Positions 8,317-17,536 of a stretch of 64,000 nt of DNA are shown piece after piece. The position numbers and the translations under genes were made by a program. The DNA comes from Parashewanella tropica (GTDB lineage: Bacteria; Pseudomonadota; Gammaproteobacteria; Enterobacterales; Shewanellaceae), in the NCBI RefSeq assembly GCF_004358445.1, contig NZ_CP037951.1, forward strand, positions 979,501-1,043,500. Reading direction: 5' to 3'. Numbering within the stretch: the first letter of the stretch is position 1; each line of letters begins with the position of its first letter. The notes beneath the pieces were generated by a model. It ran no database searches. It had not been told where the DNA came from and was given only the letters and a program-made list of their open reading frames with translations.

Positions 8317-10731
8317 CTAACAATTTTCGACTTCACTTTCTCTAAGTTTCGATAACTTATAATAGGCTGCTTCATAAACTGAGCCTTTAGTAAAGCCATT
8401 ATTGTTCGGCTCTCCAGCGCCTTTTCCTGTTAGTAGTTTTATGGCTTGGCTTACATGGCTGATTGCCCAGATATGAAATTGTTTTCGTTTGACGGCTTCA
8501 ACAATATCGGCTCTAAGCATTAGGTTATCCACATTGCTTTGCGGGATGATCACCCCTTGTTGTTCGCTGAATCCTTTGGTCATACAAACATCAAAGAAGC
8601 CTTCGATTTTTTCATTAACCCCACCGATTGGCTGAGCGACTCCAAATTGATCCATTGAGCCTGTAATAGCAATATCTTGCCTTAGTGGAACCTCACTAAT
8701 GGCAGATAACACTGCACAATATTCGGCAAGTGAAGCACTGTCACCGTCAACGCCTGCATAAGACTGTTCAAAGGTAAGGTAAGTGGTTAAGGGGATTTCT
8801 GCGCTTTTACCGAGTATTGAGGCTAAGTAAGATGTTAAAATTAATACGCCTTTCGTATGAATTTGCCCGCCCAGTTTGACTTTATGCTCAACATCTAACA
8901 CTTCACCTTCACCATAAGCTGTATTAGCAGTAATACGACTCGGTAATCCAAAACGATGCTCGCCTGTTGATATAACGGTAAGGGCATTAATTTGCCCTAT
9001 GGCTGCTCCAGAGACTTGTAATAAAGTCCGCCCAGACTCGACATCTTCTTTCATCATGTCTTGAAGTTTGGAAACTCTATGCTCTTGGTTGTCTAAGGCT
9101 TGTTTCACATGTTCAGCACTGATTTTTTTAGCATTTAAGTTTTTGGCTACAAAATTAGTTTCACGCAGTAAATTGGCAATGTCTGCAGAGTATAAAGACA
9201 ATTTGTTTTGGTCATCAGCTCGACGAGAGCTGTATTCAATAACGCGCTCAATGGCTGATTTATCACAATGAAGCATGCCATTATCATGGATGATAGAGGC
9301 TATGAACCTAGCGTATTGTTGCTCGCTGGTTTCAGTTCTCGGCATACTAGTTTCAAAATCAGCTGTGACTCGAAATAGCTCTTTAAAATCTGGGTCGTAG
9401 TGTTGCAGCAGGCTATAAGTTTGATGGTCACCAAACATGATGATTTTTACATCAAGGGGAATCGCTTCGGGCTCGATGGAAATGGTGCCGGATAGTGTGA
9501 CTTCACGCTCCAATGAGCTTAAATCCAATTTTCGTGCTCGTAGTGCTCGCTTTAAGCCATCCCAAACATAAGGGCGTTCTAGGACTTTCATCGCGTCGAT
9601 CATCAAAACACCACCATTGGCTTTATGAAGACTGCCAGCCCTGATCAATGAAAAATCGGTAAATACCGTACCCTTAAAGGTGGCATTTTCAACATAGCCG
9701 AATAAGCTGTGATAGCTTGGGCTTTCTTCGACTTTTATGGGAAAGTGTTCGCTTTGTTGTTGAACAAGAACATTAACTTGATAGCGACGCGGCATCTTTT
9801 TTTCAAGGGTAGCGTAAGCGAGCCCAAGTTGGTCTTCACTTTGCTCAATAAACAAATCAACGTTAGTGACCATGTCTTTTTGCATTGCAACAAGATGTTG
9901 ACTGACCTCTTCATTAGATTTGTATTTATCAAATAAAGGTTGGATAAAGTGGCAAATAACTTCTAACGCCGTTTGCTCATTATGTTCTTGCTGTTTATCG
10001 CTGAATTCTTCTTCCCATTTGGTAAAGGTTCGAACGGCTCGCCTGAGCTTAGTTTCAAGCTCTCTGATGCTTTTTTCAATCGCTTCTTTTTTCTTTTTTG
10101 ACAGTTTTTCAAAACTCTCTTCGGTATGAGGCTCTTTACCGTTTAGTGCCATAAGCTGGTAATCACCTTGCGGAGTAACGACTAATTGAATGTTTTGTTT
10201 TTCAGCTTCTTTGGTGATTTTGGATAGCTCTTCATCTTGCTGATCAGCCAGTTGTTTTTTAAGTTGATCTGATCGCTTGAAGTACATCTCATTTTCAAAG
10301 GAAAGGGGAAGGGCTTTGACTAGACGTAATACTAACTTTTCTATGTCCTCTTTAAATTCATTGGCGAGTCCGATATCGAGCTTAAGTACTTTAGGGCTAC
10401 GAGGTTCATCGAAATTACTGACGTAGCACCAATCAAATAACTCTCTATGAGACTTCAACTGATTTAGGTAACGCAACATCATGGTTCGCTTACCTAAGCC
10501 ATTCTGACCGATAGCAAAAATGTTGTAGCCTTTCTCTTCCATGCCCATCGCGAATTCAACAGCTTGTTGAGCGCGCTCTTGTCCAACAATTTCATTGATA
10601 GGGACTAATTTTGCCGTGGTTTGGTTTTTAGTTTTTAGAGATTTGAGCTTGCATGAGCGATAAACGTGAGTAGCAGAAAGTTTTTTTACAGGAGCATAAA
10701 AAGAAGAATGCAGCGCGTCAGTTTGAGTCAT
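8317..10731 (-). CDS. Lon-family (S16) ATP-dependent protease, YcbZ/LonB-like
   Basis: 804 residues with an AAA+-type N-terminal part (Walker A GQNGLGKRT at about 75-83) that is split by a long charged, helical insertion at about 180-300 (QLADQQDEELSKITKEAEK). A sensor-like region follows, then a C-terminal S16 protease domain. The catalytic serine lies in GVDGDSASLAEY (about residue 660) and the lysine in GGVNEKIEG (about 705). It lacks the N-terminal LAN domain of classical Lon and so belongs to the LonB/YcbZ-like group in proteobacteria. Expected role: ATP-driven protein degradation in the cytoplasm. The start is supported by AGGA upstream of ATG 10731. Monocistronic. Confidence 0.9.
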   Translation of the reverse strand: MTQTDALHSSFYAPVKKLSATHVYRSCKLKSLKTKNQTTAKLVPINEIVGQERAQQAVEFAMGMEEKGYNIFAIGQNGLGKRTMMLRYLNQLKSHRELFDWCYVSNFDEPRSPKVLKLDIGLANEFKEDIEKLVLRLVKALPLSFENEMYFKRSDQLKKQLADQQDEELSKITKEAEKQNIQLVVTPQGDYQLMALNGKEPHTEESFEKLSKKKKEAIEKSIRELETKLRRAVRTFTKWEEEFSDKQQEHNEQTALEVICHFIQPLFDKYKSNEEVSQHLVAMQKDMVTNVDLFIEQSEDQLGLAYATLEKKMPRRYQVNVLVQQQSEHFPIKVEESPSYHSLFGYVENATFKGTVFTDFSLIRAGSLHKANGGVLMIDAMKVLERPYVWDGLKRALRARKLDLSSLEREVTLSGTISIEPEAIPLDVKIIMFGDHQTYSLLQHYDPDFKELFRVTADFETSMPRTETSEQQYARFIASIIHDNGMLHCDKSAIERVIEYSSRRADDQNKLSLYSADIANLLRETNFVAKNLNAKKISAEHVKQALDNQEHRVSKLQDMMKEDVESGRTLLQVSGAAIGQINALTVISTGEHRFGLPSRITANTAYGEGEVLDVEHKVKLGGQIHTKGVLILTSYLASILGKSAEIPLTTYLTFEQSYAGVDGDSASLAEYCAVLSAISEVPLRQDIAITGSMDQFGVAQPIGGVNEKIEGFFDVCMTKGFSEQQGVIIPQSNVDNLMLRADIVEAVKRKQFHIWAISHVSQAIKLLTGKGAGEPNNNGFTKGSVYEAAYYKLSKLRESEVENC

Positions 10732-10964
10732 AATCCGTCCTGATGTTTAAGGCGTTTTTCTTTGAATAGTGGTACAGCTTAAACCTGAGCTCAAAGTATG
10801 AGAAAGAATTTTATAAGGTAATCATTACTATCTTAGTATAAATCTACCGAATATGAACAGTATGATTTTCATCACAAAACTGAAGCAAATTCAAGGAGTC
10901 TTGCTATAACTTAAGTAAAGGGCTTGTTCCTTAATTATAAAAAGCTAATCACAAGGAGTGTGTT

Positions 10965-11078
10965 ATGCAAGAATATTTTATTTGGATAATTTCAGCCACT
11001 TACGTAGGTGTTTTTTTAGCCATGGTATTGACCACTTATATTGATAAGCAATATCAGAGTAAGCACAACTCTCAATAG
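10965..11078 (+). CDS. Small single-span membrane protein (37 aa)
   Basis: ATG 10965 lies 8 nt after a perfect AAGGAG. The 37 codons encode one hydrophobic helix (FIWIISATYVGVFLAMVLTT) followed by a polar tail (YIDKQYQSKHNSQ), and the frame is closed by a terminator about 15 bp later. Short inner-membrane proteins of this type often modulate larger membrane complexes, but no partner is evident; the neighbours are a Lon-family protease and a secreted lyase, both on the other strand. Function unknown. The start, the transmembrane segment and the terminator together make this a credible gene. Confidence 0.7.
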   Translation: MQEYFIWIISATYVGVFLAMVLTTYIDKQYQSKHNSQ

Positions 11079-11092
11079 TGCTCTTTAAATAT

Positions 11093-11130
11093 AAAAAGCA
11101 GCTAAGTACATTATTACCTAGCTGCTTTTT
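11093..11130. terminator. Bidirectional terminator
   Basis: AAAAAGCAGCTA (11093-11104) pairs perfectly with TAGCTGCTTTTT (11119-11130). It lies between the 37-aa peptide gene and the convergent lyase gene. Confidence 0.9.
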
Positions 11131-11145
11131 GTTTTTAAAATAGGG

Positions 11146-12582
11146 TTAAACGCCTTTACGTACAGCCTTTACAGCTCGCTCTACCATTTCTGGTGCTGCG
11201 CCTAAGTAATTATTCGGATCTAAAACTTTATCTAAATCTTTACCAATCTCTTTTTTAAGCTCAGGGTTTGCGAGAATGATTTCACGTAAGGTTTGACCTG
11301 GCTTCGCCTTTTTAATCGCAGTTTTTACGGCTTTATAAGCTTTATTGCGACCAATTTTAACGGCGAGATATTGCATAACCGACTCAGACATTGAGTAACC
11401 TTCAGATAAATCAAGGTTACGTCTCATACGCTCAGGGAAAACTTCAAGCTTGGCAAACATACGTTCAGCACGGTTTAGCGACGCAGAGGTGATCAAGAAC
11501 ATTTCAGGAATTAAAGACCATTCAACAATCCAAGGTGAACCTGTACGAGTATCGGCGTGAGCTGTGATTTCAAGTACACCAGACATACGAAGGCGAGCCA
11601 TTTGCGCTAAACCGCCCATAAACTCAGAGGCACGAGGGTTTTTCTTTTGTGGCATTGTGCTACTTGCGCCGCCTTCACCTTCTTTCACTTCACCTACTTC
11701 AAGGCGAGACCAGTTATTGATGTCAGTGGCTAGGCGACCAAGGGTACCGTGGATTAAGCCTGTAACTGCGACTGCTTCAGCAAGGTGATCACGGCTTGCG
11801 TTCCATGCCATCAAAGGTGTGTTCAAACCCAGTTGTTTCATCACCTCAGCTTGTACTTTTAACCCTTTCGGTCCTGTTGCAGCAAGCGTTCCTACCGCAC
11901 CCGTTGATTGACCTATGGTGACACGTGGCATCAAGTCAGCAATACGTTTACGGTGGTTATGTAATTCGACCATATACGTCGCAATACGGAAGCCAAACGT
12001 CGTTGGCGTGGCTTGCTGACCATTGGTTCGAGCCACCATTAATGTACGTTTGTGTTTTTCAGCCAAATCAGCCGTTAGCGCGATAACATCCTCAAGTTGC
12101 TTGTCGATTAACTCTAAGGCTTGCTTTACTTGAAGTACGGTGGCGGTATCCATTACATCTTGAGTAGTACTGCCCCAATGCAAATAGTTGCTGACTTCTT
12201 TGCCGCCAGCCTTACGAATGATTTTGGTCAGGGTTGAAATCGAACGACCCGTTTTATTGGTGCCTTTGCGAAGGAAGTCTAAATCAATGTTTTTCCACTG
12301 TGCCGCTTCGGCAATCGCTTCTGCATTTTTCTTTGGAATGACGCCATATTTAGCTTGAGCGTTGGCAAGCGTGCGCTCGTATAACAACCAGTTTTTAATT
12401 AAGTTCTCATCTGAAAATACTTGGCGCATTTCTTTGGTGCCAAACAAGTCGCGATAAATGACAGAGTCAAAAACAGACACATTAGGTGCGTAAGGCTCAG
12501 CCATAGTCTCTGCGTGAGTGGTGGTACTGTTACCAGCAAACAAACTGGCGGTTAAACATAGAGAAAGAATTGTTTTTTTCAT
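11146..12582 (-). CDS. Exported fumarase/aspartase-superfamily lyase (ASL/PcaB-like)
   Basis: 478 residues. Residues 1-24 form a clear Sec signal peptide (MKKTILSLCLTASLF...THA), so a periplasmic location is expected. The rest is a full superfamily lyase: HWGSTTQDVMDT at 135-146, ARTNGQQATPTTFG at 184-197, and the signature loop GGASSTMPQKKNP at 304-316 with its serine. The blocks resemble adenylosuccinate lyase and 3-carboxymuconate cycloisomerase (PcaB). However, the His of the ASL motif RTHGQ is Asn here. Superfamily members split fumarate from N-substituted aspartates or perform related eliminations; the substrate is unknown. It is downstream of a DASS transporter gene, probably in the same transcript. 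Export of such an enzyme is unusual. Confidence 0.9.
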   Translation of the reverse strand: MKKTILSLCLTASLFAGNSTTTHAETMAEPYAPNVSVFDSVIYRDLFGTKEMRQVFSDENLIKNWLLYERTLANAQAKYGVIPKKNAEAIAEAAQWKNIDLDFLRKGTNKTGRSISTLTKIIRKAGGKEVSNYLHWGSTTQDVMDTATVLQVKQALELIDKQLEDVIALTADLAEKHKRTLMVARTNGQQATPTTFGFRIATYMVELHNHRKRIADLMPRVTIGQSTGAVGTLAATGPKGLKVQAEVMKQLGLNTPLMAWNASRDHLAEAVAVTGLIHGTLGRLATDINNWSRLEVGEVKEGEGGASSTMPQKKNPRASEFMGGLAQMARLRMSGVLEITAHADTRTGSPWIVEWSLIPEMFLITSASLNRAERMFAKLEVFPERMRRNLDLSEGYSMSESVMQYLAVKIGRNKAYKAVKTAIKKAKPGQTLREIILANPELKKEIGKDLDKVLDPNNYLGAAPEMVERAVKAVRKGV

Positions 12583-12624
12583 AATTGCTTCCTTTGCTAC
12601 AAGTTAATTGCGAGATGTCAAAGT

Positions 12625-12660
12625 CGCCCTTACTTATTGTTTAGTTGTACCGTAAGGGCG
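12625..12660. other. Intercistronic hairpin
   Basis: CGCCCTTAC pairs with GTAAGGGCG across 18 nt in the 89-bp space between the DASS and lyase genes. It could act as an attenuator, an mRNA-stabilising structure or a partial terminator; the T-run lies on the plus-strand side (GGGTTTTTG), which argues against simple termination of the minus-strand transcript. Confidence 0.5.
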
Positions 12661-12671
12661 GGGTTTTTGTG

Positions 12672-14006
12672 TTATAGCCAGATGAAATGAACCATCAGTA
12701 ATAGCAACAACACGCACAGAATATTGAGAACGAATCCTTTTTTAACCATTTGAGGTATAGGCACATGCCCAGTGGCATAGACAATGGCGTTTGGAGGTGT
12801 GGCAACTGGCAGCATAAATGCACATGACGCAGCAACACCGATAGTCGCAGCCATAAAGATGGCAGGTACGCCAAGTGCCTCAGCTACAGGTACGAAGATG
12901 GGAACAAGAATTGCTGCGCTAGCGGTATTACTGGATAGTTCCGTTAAGAACACCACGAAAATAGCAATTGATCCTATTACAATCCAGCTAGAGGTATCGT
13001 ACAAAGAGTTACTGATCGCGGTTGCGATAAAGTCACTTACACCGGTAAGCTTTAATATTGCCGATAACGCCAGACCACCACCGAATAATAGTAATACACC
13101 CCATTCGACTTCTTTTTCGATGTCTTTCCACTCAACAAGGCGAGTGACGCCAATCATGGCGATAGCAAATAGAGCTACGACAACATCAAAGCTAGCTATG
13201 CCGCCAAGTGATTTTGATATTGGCTTTGAAAAGCTCCACAGCAGAATAGTGATAAAGAAAATGGAGATAGTCAGAATACGTTCTTTGGTGAACACGAATT
13301 CTTTTTGTTGGAACTCGAAGGTGTGATTCAGATCGGGACGGATGCTAAACCAGAGCACAGTCAGAATGGTTGGAAACATGATCAACATTGCTGGAATGCC
13401 ATATTTCAACCAACCAGTAAAATCCAAGTTCATTTCAAGAGCGACAATGGCATTAGGCGGACTGCCGACGAGAGTTCCAATGCCACCAATACTGGCTGAA
13501 TAAGCAAGACCTAATAAGGTGAACAGATATACTTTGGCCGATGGCTTTTCAGCACTTTGTTTGATCAAACCTAAAGCTAATGGAGTCATTACTGCAACCG
13601 TTGCGGTATTCGACATCCACATCGACATAAACGCAGTTAAACCAAATAACAGCAGCACTGCATTGAGCAGTTTTCCTTTTGCAAGATGCACCACTTTATC
13701 AGCAAGTACGACGTCTAAGCCTTGCTTTTTAAGTGCGGCTGCTAGAGTGAAGCCTGCTAAAAACAGGAAGATGATAGGAGTTGCGAAACTTGATAGTGCT
13801 TGTTTTAACGGGAGGATCCCAGTCACTGTAGCGCATAGAGGAACCAATAATGCGGTAACGCTAAGTGGAACAGCTTCGGTAAGCCAAAGAATTGCGATGA
13901 AGATGAATAAGCTCAACCCTTTAACTAACATAGGGTCGAAAGGTAGTGTATTGAGCATCAAAATATAGCCGATGACGTTCAATACTATGATGTGATTTTT
14001 ACTCAT
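12672..14006 (-). CDS. DASS/SLC13-family anion (dicarboxylate) transporter
   Basis: 444 residues, almost wholly hydrophobic, with roughly 11 membrane segments. It shows the two SNT motifs of the family (MSNTATVAVMTP near residue 131 and LSSNTASAAILVP near 366), each followed by its hairpin partner: GTLVGSPPNAIV near 185 and VATPPNAIVYATG near 411. DASS carriers import C4-dicarboxylates, citrate or sulfate with sodium. Next to an exported lyase that may release fumarate, dicarboxylate uptake is the simplest guess, which is inference. The gene lies upstream of the lyase on the minus strand. The LysR-like site at 14174 is 168 bp before the start. Confidence 0.92.
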   Translation of the reverse strand: MSKNHIIVLNVIGYILMLNTLPFDPMLVKGLSLFIFIAILWLTEAVPLSVTALLVPLCATVTGILPLKQALSSFATPIIFLFLAGFTLAAALKKQGLDVVLADKVVHLAKGKLLNAVLLLFGLTAFMSMWMSNTATVAVMTPLALGLIKQSAEKPSAKVYLFTLLGLAYSASIGGIGTLVGSPPNAIVALEMNLDFTGWLKYGIPAMLIMFPTILTVLWFSIRPDLNHTFEFQQKEFVFTKERILTISIFFITILLWSFSKPISKSLGGIASFDVVVALFAIAMIGVTRLVEWKDIEKEVEWGVLLLFGGGLALSAILKLTGVSDFIATAISNSLYDTSSWIVIGSIAIFVVFLTELSSNTASAAILVPIFVPVAEALGVPAIFMAATIGVAASCAFMLPVATPPNAIVYATGHVPIPQMVKKGFVLNILCVLLLLLMVHFIWL

Positions 14007-14173
14007 AAGGATTGCTTCTTTTAGTAATAGTTTGCGTTACTTTGAAGCCTGAGCCTCTTAATTAACGCAGCAAGTCAATGGCTTATATGTTCTGAATCGT
14101 GATGTGATATGAAGAACATTTAAAAACCACCCTTAGTGATAACGATCACTCTAATGGCTGTTTATGCTTTTAA

Positions 14174-14213
14174 AAAGTGCAAAGAATGAGGTTGTAGTTG
14201 CGCAAAACGCAAT
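14174..14213. promoter_or_regulatory. Putative LysR-regulator binding site before the DASS-lyase unit
   Basis: AAAGTGCAAA, then TTGCG 14 nt later and GCAA at the right edge, matches in order and spacing the element at 19957 between the LysR and tctC genes. The rest of the 342-bp gap 14007-14348 holds no gene; I see only AT-rich promoter-like sequence and the palindromic GTGATAACGATCAC at about 14132-14145. Confidence 0.5.
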
Positions 14214-14348
14214 GATTGGGTTGCTTTAAGAAGTTAGTAAGAAATAAATAACCTCCTAGTCCCATTGCTTTTTCTGAGACTAAGAGAAAGTGTGTGATTG
14301 AATTGTGCGCGAATACATAGGGTTGCAGACCAACATTTTCAATAGGTC

Positions 14349-15449
14349 TCAGCGTTGAGCTTTTTCTAAATCAAATCTATTTAGGTTACTTTTCACTTGC
14401 TGATGATTAATTTCAAGTTCACAAAATGTGCTATTGATCCACTTTAGAGCACCTGAAGTGAGCATGAAAATTTGCGGTATTAAATACCATTCACTTATCC
14501 ATACACCGCCTTGGCGCTGATGTTGATGCAACGTTAGTTCATTCATTTGCTCACAGTGTTGTCTTGCGAGTCGAGAAATCGCCTCAGCCATTTCAGAGTT
14601 ACGTTGATTTCTCTTGTGAGGCATAGAGGACGATGCGCCTTTACCTTTTTCGATAACTTCTTGAAATTCAGCAATATCTGAAGATGAAAGCAAATTAATA
14701 TTGTGTGCAATTTTGGTTAAAGTGGAACACAGTAATCCAATTGAGTTGATGATTTCAGCGATTCCATCCCGTGCATTTTGCCAGTGTGGTTCGATAACGC
14801 TTAGGCCTAACTCGCTTGCGACATTGTCTCTTAATTGCTTTCCATGAGCACCAAAGGCATTAGAGTCGCCCACAGAGCCACTTAATTGCAACCATAAAAA
14901 ATGGCTTTGTACATGATTGATTGACTCTAAACGCCGCTGCAACTCCGCTTGCCATAAGGTGAATTTTTGTGAAAGTTGCATTGGCATAGCGTATTGACCA
15001 TTGGTTCGAGCAATAGCGGTAATAGATGAGCTAGATGTGACTAAGGGGTCAATAGTTGTGAGCAGCTTACGAATGGTTTGCTTTATATGCTCAAGAGAGC
15101 GTTTTAATTGAATTGCAGTGCAAGTATCCATTATGTCTTGAGTGGTTAGCCCAAAATGTACTTGTGACTGCTGCGCTTTAGGGAGTGCATTTTTCAATTG
15201 TTTAACGAGCCCAAGTATGGGTCTGCCTGTCAGTTTCATATCTTCCTGAAGGGCTTGGCGATCTAAATATTCAGCTTTAAGCTGGCTTAATTTCAATGCC
15301 GTATCAGCTGAAATTAGTCCCAACTGCGCCTGATGTTTAGCTATGGTTTTCTCTATATCTAACCATAAATGAAGTGTCCTATCTTCATCCCAAATTGAGT
15401 TCATATGATCATCAAAAAACAAGTGATGATAAGTTTGCCAATGAAGCAT
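14349..15449 (-). CDS. Cytoplasmic fumarase/aspartase-superfamily lyase, C-terminally short
   Basis: 366 residues, no signal peptide. It carries the same blocks as the exported lyase at 11146: VHFGLTTQDIMDT near 98, ARTNGQYAMPMQLS near 148 and GKGASSSMPHKRNQRNSE near 268, again with RTNGQ where ASL has RTHGQ. It ends at LNRFDLEKAQR, equivalent to the RRNLDLSEG point of its relative. It therefore lacks the C-terminal helical domain of about 90 residues that normally completes these lyases. It starts 11 bp after the tctA stop with AGGAAT upstream, so it is the last gene of the tct operon. The natural reading is a lyase acting on the substrate or product imported by the Tct system. Activity without the last domain is uncertain. 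Confidence 0.85.
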   Translation of the reverse strand: MLHWQTYHHLFFDDHMNSIWDEDRTLHLWLDIEKTIAKHQAQLGLISADTALKLSQLKAEYLDRQALQEDMKLTGRPILGLVKQLKNALPKAQQSQVHFGLTTQDIMDTCTAIQLKRSLEHIKQTIRKLLTTIDPLVTSSSSITAIARTNGQYAMPMQLSQKFTLWQAELQRRLESINHVQSHFLWLQLSGSVGDSNAFGAHGKQLRDNVASELGLSVIEPHWQNARDGIAEIINSIGLLCSTLTKIAHNINLLSSSDIAEFQEVIEKGKGASSSMPHKRNQRNSEMAEAISRLARQHCEQMNELTLHQHQRQGGVWISEWYLIPQIFMLTSGALKWINSTFCELEINHQQVKSNLNRFDLEKAQR

Positions 15450-15460
15450 AAGACTAATTC

Positions 15461-16978
15461 CTATAGCGAGTCGGTTTCATGATGAGAGCGACGATGAGTT
15501 AAAAAAATAAAACATCGGATCAAGACGATAACAATACTTAAGCCGATAAAACTTAGAGCGATAGGGCGGTCTAAGATGACATCAATGCTACTTTCTGAGA
15601 GTAATTGGGTTTGCAAGAAACTTTCTTCAGCGCCTTTGGTTAAGATGAAAGCAATAATAAAAATCGGTGGAGAAAGCTGTGCCTTTTTCATTAACCAACC
15701 ACTGACTCCAGCAAGGAGCATAATAAGAACATCAAAACTTGAGCCTGAAAGTGAGTAAACGGAAACAAGGCACGTGATAAAAATGGCGGGGTAGATAATG
15801 ACTTTTGGCGTGCTCGCGGTAAATTTAGCAATGTAAGGTGATATGAAGTAGCCAATGGCGCCATAACATAAAATGCCAATTACCCCACAAATGAAAACTT
15901 GAAGAAAAAAGTCTTGGGAGCTTACTAAAAAAGCTGGACCAAAATCTGAGCCGTGGATGAGTAACGCGCTTAGCAGTACCGTACCCATAGTTGAACCGGG
16001 GATCCCAAGGGTTAAAAGTGGGATCATAGATGGACCTGAAACGGCATTATTGGCTGATTCAGCACTGGCTACGCCAGCAAGTTGCCCTTTTCCCCATGAA
16101 TGAGGTTTAGATGAGCGTGATTTAGAGAAAGAATAAGAAAGATAGGCGGCAACGGCGGAGCCAACACCGGGTAATAAGCCAATAATCGAACCAATCAAGC
16201 TTCCAGAGCAAATAGGCATGGCGCATTGTTTAATGTCTTTTCTTGTTAATCTATTATTTCTTCTGTTAACTAACTGTCTAGCCTTCTTTGTCGCAGCAAT
16301 TTGAACGTTTACGCTTTCCACTTGAATAAGCACTTCTGAGATGACAAAAATACCTATCATTAGTGGGATCAAGTTGATTCCGTTTGCGAGCTCATTTATA
16401 CCAAAAGTCAGTCTTTCTTGACCTGAGATAGGATCAAGACCAATCGTTGAAACCAGCATGCCAAGCGTGACACACACTATTGAATTTATTGGATGTTTAT
16501 CAACGACCAATGCCAATACTGTAAAGGTTGTTAAGTAGATGGAAAATAACTCAGGAGGTCCCAGTCTTAGGGCGACAGATGTAAGAAATCCAATGCAAAG
16601 CAGTAAAACCAAATCACCAAACAAATCGCCTGCGACAGAAGACAATGCACTCACTTTTAGTGCTTTTTCTGCTTGTCCTTTTTGAGCTAAAGGATAGCCA
16701 TCAAGCTGAGTGATTGTTGAAGCTGTGGTTCCCGGAGTATTAAATAAAATAGCTGCAATAGAGCCACCATATCTGCCTGCTTTACCCATTACGTACAACA
16801 ATGCAATGGCAAAAAGAGGATCGATATAGTAAGTCAGGGGTAAGGTTATCGCCATGGCGGCAGAGATCGTTAACCCAGGGATTGCACCAACTAGCATGCC
16901 AAAAATGGATGCTACAAGGATCAAAAGTAATAGTTCTGCATCTTGTAATGTTTGAAGAAATACATTTAAAATTTCCAT
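15461..16978 (-). CDS. tctA: Tripartite tricarboxylate transporter, large permease TctA
   Basis: 505 residues with about 12 membrane segments. Family landmarks are GMLVGAIPGLTISAAMA near residue 27, the NTPGTTAS region near 82, GLLPGVGSAVAAYLSYSF near 267 and TLGIPGSTMGTVLLSALLIHG near 326. It forms the large membrane subunit of a TTT carrier that takes carboxylates from the periplasmic binding protein TctC and imports them with sodium or protons. GGGGAG lies before ATG 16978. It is 14 bp downstream of tctB and is followed by the short lyase. Confidence 0.95.
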   Translation of the reverse strand: MEILNVFLQTLQDAELLLLILVASIFGMLVGAIPGLTISAAMAITLPLTYYIDPLFAIALLYVMGKAGRYGGSIAAILFNTPGTTASTITQLDGYPLAQKGQAEKALKVSALSSVAGDLFGDLVLLLCIGFLTSVALRLGPPELFSIYLTTFTVLALVVDKHPINSIVCVTLGMLVSTIGLDPISGQERLTFGINELANGINLIPLMIGIFVISEVLIQVESVNVQIAATKKARQLVNRRNNRLTRKDIKQCAMPICSGSLIGSIIGLLPGVGSAVAAYLSYSFSKSRSSKPHSWGKGQLAGVASAESANNAVSGPSMIPLLTLGIPGSTMGTVLLSALLIHGSDFGPAFLVSSQDFFLQVFICGVIGILCYGAIGYFISPYIAKFTASTPKVIIYPAIFITCLVSVYSLSGSSFDVLIMLLAGVSGWLMKKAQLSPPIFIIAFILTKGAEESFLQTQLLSESSIDVILDRPIALSFIGLSIVIVLIRCFIFLTHRRSHHETDSL

Positions 16979-16992
16979 GCTACTCCCCTTGT

Positions 16993-17445
16993 TTACTCAT
17001 AACCGACAAGGGGAACAGTGAGTGTTAAACCAAACACTTTATATAAAAGTAAATAAGACAAACTGGTGGCGATGAGGGTGAAGCTAAAAATTGTGAACGG
17101 TTTACGAATACCAAAAATGAACAGTACGATTGGGCTTAAAAGTAATAGAGCGATAAAGAAGCCCAGTTTAGAAATAACAAGATAAAAGCTTAAGCTAACT
17201 CCAATAAGTAAAATGGGGCTGATATTGTAGCGTAAATCAAATGAAGCGCGTTTTTTCGAGTGGTGGAAATCTTTAATAATCCAATACCCTCCAATAGCGC
17301 ATAAAATGACGGCAAGGACAGTAGGTAAAGTACCAACCCAGAGTTCATCTTTAATTAAATGAGGGATGAGCAACGACTGCCAAAGTGCCGTTAATCCAAT
17401 AACAAAGAGTATGACGCCTCTTAGCACAACCTTATACCGTTTCAT
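16993..17445 (-). CDS. tctB: Tripartite tricarboxylate transporter, small permease TctB
   Basis: 150 residues with four hydrophobic segments: an N-terminal VILFVIGLTALWQSLLIP, LPTVLAVILCAIGGYWII, then the paired segments in the second half. The length and topology are those of the poorly conserved TctB subunit, and the position between porin and tctA confirms it. No strong ribosome site precedes ATG 17445, which suggests coupling to upstream translation. It works with TctA in the inner membrane. Confidence 0.9.
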   Translation of the reverse strand: MKRYKVVLRGVILFVIGLTALWQSLLIPHLIKDELWVGTLPTVLAVILCAIGGYWIIKDFHHSKKRASFDLRYNISPILLIGVSLSFYLVISKLGFFIALLLLSPIVLFIFGIRKPFTIFSFTLIATSLSYLLLYKVFGLTLTVPLVGYE

Positions 17446-17497
17446 GTTACATGGAGGTTTCCATTCTATTGTTTTGCACTGACAGCGTGAAGCGAAA

Positions 17498-17519
17498 ATG
17501 GGCTACGATCGTAACCCAT
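17498..17519. other. Short perfect-core palindrome between porin and tctB
   Basis: ATGGG and CCCAT flank the 10-bp palindrome TACGATCGTA, downstream of tctB's start in the 91-bp spacer. Its role is unknown; it may be an intercistronic RNA structure. Confidence 0.35.
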
Positions 17520-17536
17520 ATACATTAAAAACGATT

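Noticed and set aside
12784-13968. Long plus-strand frames opposite the DASS transporter
   Set aside because: They are antisense to a clear membrane transporter, carry no recognisable motif and arise from codon bias of hydrophobic residues.
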